DNA of 36,576 nt. It comes from a virus. Positions 14,956-24,671 of this stretch are shown here, piece after piece. Within the stretch, counting starts at the first letter, position 1, and each line of letters starts with the position of its first letter. The DNA lies in the IMG/VR virus record IMGVR_UViG_3300043409_001730, positions 1 to 36,576 of that record; one strand, written 5' to 3'. Made by a program: the position numbers and the translations under genes. The notes under the pieces are model-generated. The model searched no databases. It was given only the letters and a program-made list of their open reading frames with translations, and was not told the DNA's origin.

Positions 14956-15641
14956 TGAACATTCTAGAGCTGGTAAATCAAGCAACCTTGCGCGTTGGTC
15001 ATCATACCTTCACGTCTTTGTTTATTGAAGAACCCGCCTCTAGCCTATGGCTTGCCTTGGCTGTGGCGGAAGGGCGCGAATTGCTCAACCGCCGTGAATG
15101 GTCAAAATTAAGTGGACGTGCAACTTATACCAGTGACGCAAGTGGAAAGCTTTCTCTCCAAAGCTTAACGCCTGCATCAATGGAAGGCGCACACCGCTTT
15201 TTATCTGGAAGCTTTTTTGACGCAAATCGCAATCGATATGAGGGCGTTACGAACATTTCAGAATGGGAAGAGATAACGCAAAGCCCTAACATGTGCTATG
15301 CTTATTTTGAAGATTATGAGGGCGTTTATGTTAACCCTATCCCGCCGCTTGGCACTGTGTTTTCTCGCCGTTTTATTACGAAAAACTGGATTGAAAAACG
15401 TGACGGCACACCGCGCGACATGTTCATTGAAGACGAAGACAAGATAAGATTGCCTGAAGAACTATTCATTTTAGGCATTCAAGTGCGATACCTTTATCAA
15501 AAAGGGCTTGAACACTCCGCAATCAAACGGGCTTATGAAATTGAGCTTCAATCACAAACGCTTGACGCGCCCACGATTAGCATGTTTGGCAATTCAAACG
15601 CGCCGCGTATTCGCGCAGCTAACGGTTTAATGCTGTCATGA
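14955..15641 (+). CDS. Head-tail adaptor (P22 gp4-like)
   Basis: A 228-residue protein with a helical start (ILELVNQATLRVGHHTF, WLALAVAEGRELLNRREWSK) and a beta-rich centre, the pattern of podovirus adaptor proteins that bind under the portal ring (P22 gp4 type or tail tubular A). Position between capsid and the large hub protein agrees. In this family the protein closes the portal after packaging and supports tail assembly. The overlap with the next gene suggests stoichiometric production. Sequence similarity is judged by pattern only. Confidence 0.65.
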   Translation: MNILELVNQATLRVGHHTFTSLFIEEPASSLWLALAVAEGRELLNRREWSKLSGRATYTSDASGKLSLQSLTPASMEGAHRFLSGSFFDANRNRYEGVTNISEWEEITQSPNMCYAYFEDYEGVYVNPIPPLGTVFSRRFITKNWIEKRDGTPRDMFIEDEDKIRLPEELFILGIQVRYLYQKGLEHSAIKRAYEIELQSQTLDAPTISMFGNSNAPRIRAANGLMLS

Positions 15642-17251
15642 TACCGCAGGGCAACACGTCACGGCGCACAATGGTTGCTCAAGTGCCAGCTCCCGTAAAA
15701 GGCTGGTTCGCGCGTGAAACTCCTTTGACAACACCTCAAGACGGGGCTTTGATTTTAGATAATTTTTTTCCCGAAAGCGGCTATGTTCGCTCTCGCAAAG
15801 GGTGCAAGTGCTTAACCCCGCCCCTTACTGGCAACTGGGGCTTGATTAATTATGTCGGTGGCACTGGCGAACGGCTTTTCGCGGTAACAAGCGGCGGAAT
15901 AGAGGATTTAAGCTTCTCCGTTTTAGGCGATTTGACTGATAAAAGCTTCACAACGATTATCGGCAATGTGGATTTAATCAGCACACATATGTTTAATGCC
16001 GCTGGGCAGTTTCTTTATTGCGTCAATGGCGTCAATCACCCACTTCATTTTAATGGCACGGCATGGGCTTTGCCTAGTTTTTACGGGTCTACAGGTGTGA
16101 CAAGCCCTCCCCCCGTTACACCGTCAAGCCTTAATTTCGTCTGGAATTACAGTTCTCGGCTCTTCTTTTTGGCAAACGGCAAAGCTAAGTTTTATTATCT
16201 CAACACACTCGCTATCGCAGGCGAATTGGGCGAATTTAATGTTGATTTGCAATATGGCGGCTCTCTCATCGCGGGTGGCACATGGACGCACGACGCAGGC
16301 AACGGCATGAATGATAGCCTTGTGCTTGTTTCAAGCGAAGGCGAAATGATTGTTTACAATGGTGATGACCCTAGCGATTTTGCAAGATGGTCACTGCAAG
16401 GGCGTTTTTTCATTGGTAAACCCGTGAGTAATCGTTGCATGGTCAAGATGGGGGGTGATTTGCTCATCCTTACTGATAATGGTCTTGTTTCTTGTGAAAA
16501 ATCAATCAATGCGGACTTTTCACAAGCCGATTTAACCAATGTCGCCGTGAATATTCAAAAGAAATTAAATGAGACCATTGACCGATATAAAGGCAATAAT
16601 GGCTGGCATTCAATTGTTTGGTCTTCTAAAAACATGCTCATGGTCAATGCCCCACGCAATGATGGGCTGTCTTTACAGTTTGCCGCAAATACGATTAGCT
16701 GGGCATGGGGGCGTTTTTCAAGCGTAAATGCAAGGGTGTTTTGTGAACATGACGATAGGCTATTTTTCACAAAAGGCTCGCAGCTTTTTGAGTTTGAAGT
16801 GTCAAGTGACGACACAATGATTGAAGATGATTTGAGTGTAACGCACACCCCCGTGAGTGCGTCAATGCTCACCGCCTTCAATTCATTTGGTGACATGAAC
16901 AATGTCAAGGCGGGTAAGTTGGCGCAACCAATAGCAAGCCTGCCAGATAGAACAAAGCTTGGAATAAATGCAGCATATGACGGCGTTTATAAACCAACAA
17001 CCCCCGTTTATCCATACCCGCGCAAGGGCGAGGCTGGCGGCTTTGATATTGATAACATGTGGGATAAAGCCCGCTGGGACGAGAGCGCGTGGCAAGCCAC
17101 CGTAGAAGCCCCTGACTGGCTTCACATTGACGGCATAGGTCATCAAGTTGCAATCGTCATGGAAACGCAAAGCCCTAACAGTGAAGAGGTTGAGGCTGTT
17201 GAGGTTTACTCGTTCAATCTATCTCTAGAGATGGGCGCAGGTCAATTGTGA
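15638..17251 (+). CDS. Tail hub/nozzle protein (P22 gp10-like)
   Basis: This 537-residue, beta-rich protein contains repeated strand-turn units (GERLFAVTSGGIEDLSFSVL, RLFFLANGKAKFYYLN, DRLFFTKGSQLFEFEV) consistent with the beta-propeller of P22 gp10-like hub and T7 gp12-like nozzle proteins. The N-terminal pattern (PAPVKGWFARETPLTTPQDG) is typical of these proteins in alphaproteobacterial podoviruses. It would extend the tail tube below the adaptor. It begins in an ATGA overlap and its stop overlaps the GTG of the GNAT-like gene. Confidence 0.75.
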   Translation: MIPQGNTSRRTMVAQVPAPVKGWFARETPLTTPQDGALILDNFFPESGYVRSRKGCKCLTPPLTGNWGLINYVGGTGERLFAVTSGGIEDLSFSVLGDLTDKSFTTIIGNVDLISTHMFNAAGQFLYCVNGVNHPLHFNGTAWALPSFYGSTGVTSPPPVTPSSLNFVWNYSSRLFFLANGKAKFYYLNTLAIAGELGEFNVDLQYGGSLIAGGTWTHDAGNGMNDSLVLVSSEGEMIVYNGDDPSDFARWSLQGRFFIGKPVSNRCMVKMGGDLLILTDNGLVSCEKSINADFSQADLTNVAVNIQKKLNETIDRYKGNNGWHSIVWSSKNMLMVNAPRNDGLSLQFAANTISWAWGRFSSVNARVFCEHDDRLFFTKGSQLFEFEVSSDDTMIEDDLSVTHTPVSASMLTAFNSFGDMNNVKAGKLAQPIASLPDRTKLGINAAYDGVYKPTTPVYPYPRKGEAGGFDIDNMWDKARWDESAWQATVEAPDWLHIDGIGHQVAIVMETQSPNSEEVEAVEVYSFNLSLEMGAGQL

Positions 17252-17640
17252 GGCTCTTACCGCAAGACGACGTGAGGGCTGCAAAATGGCTTATAGAGCG
17301 CACAGGTGGTGAATTTCACCCGCCTTTCACAACAATGACTTTCGGCAATGAAGGCGGCATAAAAGCCGTGTTTTTGTTCAACCGTTGGAACGGCTTCAAT
17401 ATTGAACTGTCATGCGCGATTGACGACAAGATGGTGACGAGAGCCATGATGAATATTGTCAAAAACTATGTGTGGCAACAATTAAAAGCAATGCGCGTGA
17501 CCGTTACCGCGCGTGCAGATAACAACGTTAATAAAATATACCCACGGTTAGGCTTCTCTCATGAAGGCGTTTTGCGCGCCTTTTATGGCGATTGTGATGC
17601 GAACGTTTGGGGCTTAATTAAAGGAGAAGACAATGTTTGA
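17248..17640 (+). CDS. GNAT-like acetyltransferase in the tail module
   Basis: A GTG at 17248 overlaps the hub stop. The 130-residue product shows a GNAT-type C-terminal half (RVTVTARADNNVNKIYPRLG then FSHEGVLR), the region that in GNAT enzymes binds acetyl-CoA and forms the last strands. The N-terminal half is short, so it may be a minimal or inactive member. Such proteins recur between tail genes of short-tailed phages, where the substrate is unknown; modification of a virion protein or of host cell envelope are guesses. The stop overlaps the next start. Confidence 0.65.
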   Translation: MRLLPQDDVRAAKWLIERTGGEFHPPFTTMTFGNEGGIKAVFLFNRWNGFNIELSCAIDDKMVTRAMMNIVKNYVWQQLKAMRVTVTARADNNVNKIYPRLGFSHEGVLRAFYGDCDANVWGLIKGEDNV

Positions 17641-19318
17641 GTTTGAACAAAAAAGAGGGCTTGGACGCTATTCCTTTCATGAATGTGACCACTGTTTTTT
17701 TGGTGGAAGCTCCGCGCCAGCTGCACCCGCTCCAGCTGCAACTATAGCCCAAACAACGGCTAGTAATAAAGAGACTGCCGTCGCTAACGCGGGTCTTGCC
17801 ATGGTTGACCAGTTTGGTCCAAACGGAAGCGTAACACATGGGCAGGCGGGAACGTGGCCTGATGGCACACCGCGCTTTCAACAATTCACCAATTTAACAG
17901 AAACGGCGGCGCAAACAAACAATAATAATCAGTTGGCACAACGCAATCTAAGCGGGCTTGCACAAGACCAGTCGAGCAGGTTGCGAGACCACCTCAATTC
18001 TTCGCCTGATTATTCAAACGGCGCGATTGCCAATAATCAAATCGGCTATGAAAAGCAAAAGGCAACTTTTAACGCAACGCCGCAAAATGTTCAAAGCACA
18101 TTTCAGCGTAACACAAGTGCGTCACCCACAGGCACAAATATTGCAAGGCAAAATATTAGCGCAGACCCCGCCCTAGCATCACGCCTAAACTCTCTCGCAG
18201 GTCAAAACGCGGTGCAAGGCACAAATATTGCAAGGCAAGATATTGATAGCAATGAACAATTAGAGGGGCGGCTTGTTGATTTGGGGCGTCGCCGTCTTGA
18301 CCCACAGTTAGCAGATAGACGCAAGGCTTTAGAGCAAGATTTAGCGAATAAAGGCATAGGGCAAGGGTCTGACGCCTATGAAAAAGCCATGTCTCGCAAT
18401 GAAGAGAGTGAGAATGATGCTTATAATCAACTTGCTTTAAACGGTCAAAATCAAGCTTTCGGTCAAGCCGCAACGCGTTCAAGTCAAGCCTTCGGTCAAG
18501 ACGCACAGGCTGCTTCACAGAATTATCAGCAAGCCTCAAGCGCGCAGAATAGCGATAGAAGCTTTGCGACAACCCTTCAAAACCAAAATTATCAGCAAGC
18601 CGCAAATACTGCAAATCAAGAATTTGGGCAGGACGCACAGGCGGCTTCACAGAATTTTCAGCTGGCAAATTCTCGCTTCAATCAAGACCGTGCTTATGAT
18701 GCGGCGGCGTCTGGTCAAGAGTTTTCTGAAAAGATGGCGGCGTCTGGGCAAAACTTTAGCCAAAACGCGCAAGCGCAACAAATTAGGCAAGGGCAGGAGA
18801 CAGCCGCAAGCCAAAGCAATTTCGCCAATGACATGGCTGCAAGACAACAATCCTTGCAAGAAATTTCAGCCCGTCGCAATGCACCAATTAATGAGATAGG
18901 GGCTTTAATGTCTGGTTCGCAGGTCACACAACCAACCTTTAGCGCAGCTCCTCGCTCGCAAATGGCAAACACAGACGTGGCTGGTATAACACAGGGCGCG
19001 TATAACTCACAATTGCAGGCGTATAATGCTCAAAACCAGTCAAACGGCTCTATTTGGGGAACTTTAGGCGGAATAGCTGGCATGGGAATGCGCGGCATAA
19101 TGGGTTCTGATAAAAAGCTTAAAAAAGATATTAAACTCGTGGGCAAAACAAAGAGCGGTCTCGCGGTGTCTGATTTTAAATATAAAGACGACCCCAAAGG
19201 TCAAACATATCGCGGCGTTATGGCGCAAGACGTTAAAAAGAAGCACCCCGATGCGGTTAAAAAGGTCAATGGCATTCTTGCGGTTGACTGGTCAAAATTA
19301 TCAAAAAAGAAAGCATAA
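17633..19318 (+). CDS. Q/N-rich virion protein with S74 self-cleaving chaperone tail
   Basis: ATG 17633 follows AAAGGAG. The 561-residue protein has a long Q-, N-, A- and S-rich middle with internal repeats (GTNIARQ twice; FGQDAQAASQN twice), suggesting an extended, easily unfolded protein such as one ejected with DNA. The last 75 residues match the peptidase S74 / intramolecular chaperone domain: S492 in SDKKLKKDI, then FKYKDDPKGQTYRGVMAQDV. In that family the chaperone trims itself off before this serine after trimer folding. It is usually on tail spikes, so its place among ejection proteins is notable. Confidence 0.75.
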   Translation: MFEFEQKRGLGRYSFHECDHCFFGGSSAPAAPAPAATIAQTTASNKETAVANAGLAMVDQFGPNGSVTHGQAGTWPDGTPRFQQFTNLTETAAQTNNNNQLAQRNLSGLAQDQSSRLRDHLNSSPDYSNGAIANNQIGYEKQKATFNATPQNVQSTFQRNTSASPTGTNIARQNISADPALASRLNSLAGQNAVQGTNIARQDIDSNEQLEGRLVDLGRRRLDPQLADRRKALEQDLANKGIGQGSDAYEKAMSRNEESENDAYNQLALNGQNQAFGQAATRSSQAFGQDAQAASQNYQQASSAQNSDRSFATTLQNQNYQQAANTANQEFGQDAQAASQNFQLANSRFNQDRAYDAAASGQEFSEKMAASGQNFSQNAQAQQIRQGQETAASQSNFANDMAARQQSLQEISARRNAPINEIGALMSGSQVTQPTFSAAPRSQMANTDVAGITQGAYNSQLQAYNAQNQSNGSIWGTLGGIAGMGMRGIMGSDKKLKKDIKLVGKTKSGLAVSDFKYKDDPKGQTYRGVMAQDVKKKHPDAVKKVNGILAVDWSKLSKKKA

Positions 19319-19321
19319 ATC

Positions 19322-20221
19322 ATGGCACGAGGTTTTTTCTACACAAATAGTAATAATATGGACGGCGTGAAGCAAAAGCGACGCTGGGCAGACGCGGGGC
19401 TGCAAGACGCCATGAAGTCGACACCCGTTGCAAACACAGGGCATGGGCTTTTGAAGGTGCTAGAAGGCGGCTTAGCGGGCTATATTGGCGGCAAAACAGA
19501 CGCAAACGCCGATGAGCTTTTTGCTAAGCAAGAGGCGGAACTTGCCCAAAGAAACGACGAAGCGAGGCAAAGGCAATTAGGGGCTGGCGGTGGTGCTCCT
19601 GCCCCTATGGCGGCGGCAAACGCATCGCAAGGTTTAAGCCCTGCCGCAAGTGGCAATGGGCAATCTTTTAAGTTTGACGATGACACCGAAACCGCAATCG
19701 CCAACGCCTCAAAAGCGCACGGCGTGCCGCTTGATTATATGCGCATAAAAGCGCAAATCGAGAGCAAGGGCAACCCTGATGCTGAAAATCCAAATTCTAG
19801 CGCGGGTGGTCTTTACCAATTCATTGACAGCACCGCTGGCGAATATGGCTTGCAAGGTGACGACCGCTACGATGCTCACAAAGCGTCTGATGCGGCGGCT
19901 CGCTTTGCAAAGAATAATTTTGCAGGACTGAGAAAGTCTTTGGGGCGCGAACCTGAAGGCTGGGAAGGCTATTTAGCCCACCAACAGGGGTTGGGTGGCG
20001 CAAATAAGATTTTAGGCAATCCTAACGCCTTAGCCGTCGACACCTTAGGGCGTGACGCGGTGCGTTTAAATGGTGGTCAAGACGGGTGGACAAACGCACA
20101 AATGGCGGAAAATTGGAAAAAGAAATATATGCAATATAGCGGGGGCTTGCCACAAGCCGCCCCCCTCCCCTCAACAGGCAATCAACTTGCCTCTCGCTTT
20201 TATGGTGGAGGGCAACAATAA
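19322..20221 (+). CDS. Virion lytic transglycosylase (ejection protein)
   Basis: This 299-residue protein contains an SLT-type lysozyme-like domain from about residue 120 to 270. Catalytic Glu147 lies in IKAQIESKGNP, followed by the AGGLYQFI motif at 161-168 and YLAHQQGLGG later. It would cut peptidoglycan to let DNA cross the cell wall during infection. The first 110 residues are unstructured with a glycine-containing segment. No signal peptide is present, as expected for a protein delivered inside the virion. It follows the S74 protein and overlaps the next ejection gene start by one base. Confidence 0.85.
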   Translation: MARGFFYTNSNNMDGVKQKRRWADAGLQDAMKSTPVANTGHGLLKVLEGGLAGYIGGKTDANADELFAKQEAELAQRNDEARQRQLGAGGGAPAPMAAANASQGLSPAASGNGQSFKFDDDTETAIANASKAHGVPLDYMRIKAQIESKGNPDAENPNSSAGGLYQFIDSTAGEYGLQGDDRYDAHKASDAAARFAKNNFAGLRKSLGREPEGWEGYLAHQQGLGGANKILGNPNALAVDTLGRDAVRLNGGQDGWTNAQMAENWKKKYMQYSGGLPQAAPLPSTGNQLASRFYGGGQQ

Positions 20222-21453
20222 TGAGCCTAGAAGCAATGATGATGGCACTTGCACAACGTGCAGGGCGCATAAAAGGAACGCCAAACTATATTCCTGAAGA
20301 ATATGAGACTGAAGAGCCTATGCAGCAGTCTGAACAAGCTGAAAAATCAGCACAAACAGTTGGGCAACAAATCGCGGGCATGATGTTTCCAAAGCAAGGC
20401 GAAAACTTCAAGCCAATGGGCGCGCCCGTCGAAGAGGTGAGGTCGTGGCAACAACCACAGGCGCAAGCGCAACCACAAGCGAGAACTCCAAGTGCATCAA
20501 GCGCGCGTGACGCCTCTCTCCTCATGGGTGACTTTGTGCCAGACGTGGTGAAACAACAAATTGTTGCGGGTTATCAGCCCAAAGAAGCAAAAACCTATAC
20601 CTTAGGAGAAGGTCAAAAGGTTTTCGGTAATGATGGGCGGCTTATCGCACAAAATGAGGGTGAAGATGAACTCACTGGCAAAATTAGAGTTGCAAAAGAA
20701 AATGGGTTTAAAGCAGGAACGCCTGAATTTAATCAAGTTGTTTATGGCAGACCTAGTTTAGACGGTGGCGGAAGCAAGGAAATCAACGACATTAAAGCGC
20801 GTGAAGCTTATGTCGTTCAACAGGGTGGTGACCCAAAAACGCCTGAAAGCCAAGCATTTATTAAATTCGCGCAGCCTCTCAAAAGTGAGGGTGGCATAAA
20901 ATTCACAGACACCGATAAAAAGCAAATCATTGAAGCTGATGCTTCTTACAATGATGCAAGGGCATTAAATGGCACATTTGACAAGGCTCTTGAGCTGAAT
21001 AGGAAGGCTTATTCTGGGCCTCTCGCAGGGGTGCGAGGAGACGCCGCCGCCGCAATTGGTTTAGATGCTGGCAAAGCAACGCAAGAGCTTTCGTCGGTCT
21101 TAAAGGCAAGCGCACTTGAACTCGCACAAAAAATGAAGGGCGCATTGTCTGACAATGATATAAAGTTTTTAAATTCTATCGGCGGCGACTTATCTAATGA
21201 CCCTCAAGTGCGTGAAAATATCATATTAAGGCTGCAAGCGATTAACCAAAAAGGGGCTGCATTTTATAAAATGCAGGGTGAACAACTTCGCGGTGGTGGT
21301 TATTTCAAACAAGGCGGTGGTCAAGATGGGCAACCACAACAATCTCAACAACAACCTTCCTCACAAGGCGGTCTTGCGGTTGGCACTGTAAAAAATGGTT
21401 ATCGCTTTAAGGGTGGAAGCCCTAACGACAAGAGCAATTGGGAAGCACAATGA
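20221..21453 (+). CDS. Ejection (internal virion) protein
   Basis: A 410-residue hydrophilic protein placed between the transglycosylase and the very large ejection protein. Residues 60-95 are Q/A/P-rich, and residues 230-370 are helical (ELSSVLKASALELAQKMKGA, NIILRLQAINQKGAAFY). The C-terminus reads LAVGTVKNGYRFKGGSPNDK, an ending common in podovirus ejection proteins related to P22 gp16/gp20. Its role is presumably to form part of the trans-envelope channel. No enzyme motif is visible. The stop codon overlaps the next start. Confidence 0.7.
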   Translation: MSLEAMMMALAQRAGRIKGTPNYIPEEYETEEPMQQSEQAEKSAQTVGQQIAGMMFPKQGENFKPMGAPVEEVRSWQQPQAQAQPQARTPSASSARDASLLMGDFVPDVVKQQIVAGYQPKEAKTYTLGEGQKVFGNDGRLIAQNEGEDELTGKIRVAKENGFKAGTPEFNQVVYGRPSLDGGGSKEINDIKAREAYVVQQGGDPKTPESQAFIKFAQPLKSEGGIKFTDTDKKQIIEADASYNDARALNGTFDKALELNRKAYSGPLAGVRGDAAAAIGLDAGKATQELSSVLKASALELAQKMKGALSDNDIKFLNSIGGDLSNDPQVRENIILRLQAINQKGAAFYKMQGEQLRGGGYFKQGGGQDGQPQQSQQQPSSQGGLAVGTVKNGYRFKGGSPNDKSNWEAQ

Positions 21454-24400
21454 TGAAAATGCCATGGGAAGAAGACTACTCACAAGCCCCTAAAGCTGCA
21501 AAAATGCCGTGGGAAGAGGATTATAATGAACCTCAACAACAACTCACAGGTATGCGCGCGGAAAAGGGCATGGATACCAACGGCGGGCGGTCTTACTGGG
21601 ATAGTCACAAAAGTGGGGATATACGTTTTTCTCAACTCTCGCCGCAAGACCAACAAGCAACGATTATAGAAGCCCGCGCTCGCAATCAACTTCCTGAGGG
21701 TGGTGGTCAAGCTGTCACAAAAGGCGTTCTCATGAATTGGAACGACGAAATTGCGGGTGGTATTGCCGCCCCTATTCAAAGCGGGCTAAAGGCTCTTGGC
21801 GTTGCACGATATGGTGGCAATTCAATAGCTGAAAACTATCAAGATAATGTGGCTCTTTCTCGTGCCGCGCAAAAGGAATATGAGCAGGCAAACCCTAAAA
21901 CGGCTCTCGCGGCTGAGGTCTTAGGGGGGCTTGCAACCGCGCCCCTAGCGTTTTCTGTAAGAGGGGCTGGTATAGGCGCGAATATTGCCGCAAACGCAAA
22001 AACTGGCGGCGTTATGGGCGCAGTGGCGGGCTTTGGCGAAGGTGAAGGCTTGCAAGATAGCGCGAAACACGCAGGTTTAGGGGCTTTACTTGGCGCGGGT
22101 GTTGGCGGTGGTCTTACGGGGCTTGGTGGCGGCATTGCGAAAGCATATCAAAGCTATAAGGCAAACCCTAGCGAGCGCGCCTTAAATATGGTGACGGAAG
22201 CCGCTAAAAAAGAGGGTATATCTGAGCAACAACTTTTTCAAAAAATGAGCGAATTAGGTGATGACGCGGTTTTAGCTGACGTTTTGGGGAAGCGTGGGCA
22301 CTCGCTTATGAGCGCGGCAAATACCGTCTCACCTGACGCAAGGCAAATTATTGAGACAACGTTAGGTGCAAGGGCGGCGGCTAAAGCTGACCGCGTTTCG
22401 GGGGCTTTAGAGGAAGCCACAGGATACGGCGGAAAAGGCGTTAAAAGCTTAAAAGATGAAATTAACGAGGGGGCGCAGCCTGCCATTCGTGACGCTTATG
22501 CAGCAGTAAAAGATGTGAATGTGACGCTTCCTGAGCATATTATGAAGTCTGAAACATTCCAACGGCTTGATAGCGAGCTGCTTAAGAAGTCAAGAGACAC
22601 GTGGAATATGCCACGTGAGGAGGTTATGCCAAAAGCATCGGCGCCCTCAAAAACACACTCTGTGAGTGATGACGTTTCGCAGGTTTACGCTGGTAACAAG
22701 CCGATTGACGTAAAATACGAAGTGGTTGACCGCAGCTCTCTTGTCACCTCTCATGACGGTTTCGGGCGTGCAAATAAGGGTTATCCTCAAGAGCTGCAAC
22801 CTCGTGACCGCTCTAGTGCCGCAAGCGAATTGCAAATAAATGAGATTGCAAATAATTTTACGCCGTCACGACTTGGCAAATCCAATGACGCGAACGCTGG
22901 CGCGCCCATTGTTGGGCTTGATAATATCGTCGAAAGTGGCAACGGGCGCACTCTCGCGATTGGTAAGGCTTATTCACAAGGCAAAGGTGAACAATACAAG
23001 GATTTTCTGAAGTCTCAAGGCTACAATATAGACGGCATGAAAGAGCCCGTGCTTGTTGCGCGCCGTCAAGGTAACATGACGGCGCAGGAAAGAGCAGCTT
23101 ATGCACAAGGACTTGGTGGCACATCTGGCTTAAAAATGTCTCCCGTCGAGATTGCGTCAAAAGACGCAAACAAAGTTAATGGTGAGTTGCTTAACTCGTT
23201 ATCTGAACAGGGTGAGGCGGCTCTAAACCCTTCGTTCGTGAAGGGGTTTTTTCGAGATGTGCCAATATCTGAGGCAGGGGCTTATATAGATAAAAACGGG
23301 GTTTTAACGCAAGGCGGGCGCGATAGGATTAATGCGGCGGTGCTAAAAAAAGCCTATGGTGACGACAATCTAGTTGCGCGTGCCTTTGAAAGCTCTGACG
23401 AGTTGGGTAAAACCCTTAACGACGCTCTCGTAGGTTCAGCCTCGAACTGGGCAAAAATGAAAGACGCGATTGCAAAAGGCGACATAAGCAAGGACGCTGA
23501 CCTCACTGGTGACTTGCTTAACGTTGTAAATCGCGCAATGCAGGCGAAAAAAAACGGGCGTCCATATGGCGAATACCTCAATCAAACTGACCTTGATAAG
23601 CCTATGGCTATGCCTGAATTTGTTGACTTGCTTTTCAAAGGTGATGGGTCTCTCCGAAGCAAAAATGCCATTGCGGAAAATCTTAAAAATTACGCACAAC
23701 AATCGACTGGTAATCTAGGCAACCCCCTTTTCGGAGAGCCTGCATTATCAAGCCAAGATATTTTAAAAAATATCCTTGCAAAAGCTGGTGATAGTGGTGC
23801 TTCGAAAATTGCACCGCAAGCGCAAGAATTGGTGGCGGAGGGCGTAAAAAAGGAGGCTCGTGATAATCTTGTCAACACTCTTATTGGCAATAAAAGAAGC
23901 CTATCACACCTTGACTTGCTAAAGCGCGAACTTGATAACAAGGCGGGGATATCCTTTCGCGCTGGCGATAATTTAAGCGGCAAGGAAGCGTCCCTTAAGG
24001 CTGGTGACCTTCGCAATTTAATTGACGAGGCAGACCCGCAACACTCGGTTGCACGCGCCTTGTTTAAGGCAATGAAGGGCAAGCAAGAGGCTGTTGATAT
24101 TGGCGCAAAGTCCTTAAACTTTAAGAAAGACGCAATCGCGGCAATCGAGGCTAACCCTAACAAGCAAGAGCTTGCACACGGCTTTGCGGCGGCATTTGGT
24201 GACAAGTTAGGCGGCGCAAACGCTACAACGGCAATCAATAGCCTCTATCGACCTAATGCAGCGGAAATTGTGCAAAAGGTTCTTGGCGAAAAAGCCGCAA
24301 AATTCCAAGGTCAAATTAATGCCGAACGCGTTTTTGACAATACCGCCTCTAAGGTTGGCGGCTCTCGCACTGCTGAAAAATATTACGATGCGGCGGCGTT

Positions 24401-24671
24401 GGGGGCTGGCGGGCTTTATGATTATGCAAACGGCGGTCACAGTCTTTTGTCTGGTAGCGCAACGGGGCTAGGACTGGCGGCATTACGACGCGGTGGTAAG
24501 CACTTGCAAGATAAAAGAGCAGCACAAATCGCCCCTAAAATTGCAGAAATACTTATGAGCGGAAAACCACCAACTCTTGCACAATTGAAGGGTATGACCC
24601 CCACAGAACGCATAACCTATCAAGTATTAGCACAAAATTCTACACGCCAATTAACCGAAAAGAGACACTAA
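21450..24671 (+). CDS. Giant ejection protein with DdrB-like ParB domain (polyvalent protein)
   Basis: ATG 21450 is chosen over TTG 21438 because GGGAAG lies just before it; 1073 residues. The N-terminus carries two KMPWEEDY motifs. Residues about 155-235 are hydrophobic and glycine-rich, a likely membrane-inserting segment. Residues about 415-580 match the DdrB-like ParB domain of polyvalent proteins: YEVVDRSSLVTSH, QPRDRS from residue 450, VESGNGRTLAIGKAY with GNGR at 497-500, EPVLVARR. The rest is helical and ends in a second glycine-rich stretch (about 980-1015). Polyvalent proteins are injected with the DNA and may protect it. The fused ParB-type activity is untested here. Confidence 0.82.
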   Translation: MMKMPWEEDYSQAPKAAKMPWEEDYNEPQQQLTGMRAEKGMDTNGGRSYWDSHKSGDIRFSQLSPQDQQATIIEARARNQLPEGGGQAVTKGVLMNWNDEIAGGIAAPIQSGLKALGVARYGGNSIAENYQDNVALSRAAQKEYEQANPKTALAAEVLGGLATAPLAFSVRGAGIGANIAANAKTGGVMGAVAGFGEGEGLQDSAKHAGLGALLGAGVGGGLTGLGGGIAKAYQSYKANPSERALNMVTEAAKKEGISEQQLFQKMSELGDDAVLADVLGKRGHSLMSAANTVSPDARQIIETTLGARAAAKADRVSGALEEATGYGGKGVKSLKDEINEGAQPAIRDAYAAVKDVNVTLPEHIMKSETFQRLDSELLKKSRDTWNMPREEVMPKASAPSKTHSVSDDVSQVYAGNKPIDVKYEVVDRSSLVTSHDGFGRANKGYPQELQPRDRSSAASELQINEIANNFTPSRLGKSNDANAGAPIVGLDNIVESGNGRTLAIGKAYSQGKGEQYKDFLKSQGYNIDGMKEPVLVARRQGNMTAQERAAYAQGLGGTSGLKMSPVEIASKDANKVNGELLNSLSEQGEAALNPSFVKGFFRDVPISEAGAYIDKNGVLTQGGRDRINAAVLKKAYGDDNLVARAFESSDELGKTLNDALVGSASNWAKMKDAIAKGDISKDADLTGDLLNVVNRAMQAKKNGRPYGEYLNQTDLDKPMAMPEFVDLLFKGDGSLRSKNAIAENLKNYAQQSTGNLGNPLFGEPALSSQDILKNILAKAGDSGASKIAPQAQELVAEGVKKEARDNLVNTLIGNKRSLSHLDLLKRELDNKAGISFRAGDNLSGKEASLKAGDLRNLIDEADPQHSVARALFKAMKGKQEAVDIGAKSLNFKKDAIAAIEANPNKQELAHGFAAAFGDKLGGANATTAINSLYRPNAAEIVQKVLGEKAAKFQGQINAERVFDNTASKVGGSRTAEKYYDAAALGAGGLYDYANGGHSLLSGSATGLGLAALRRGGKHLQDKRAAQIAPKIAEILMSGKPPTLAQLKGMTPTERITYQVLAQNSTRQLTEKRH

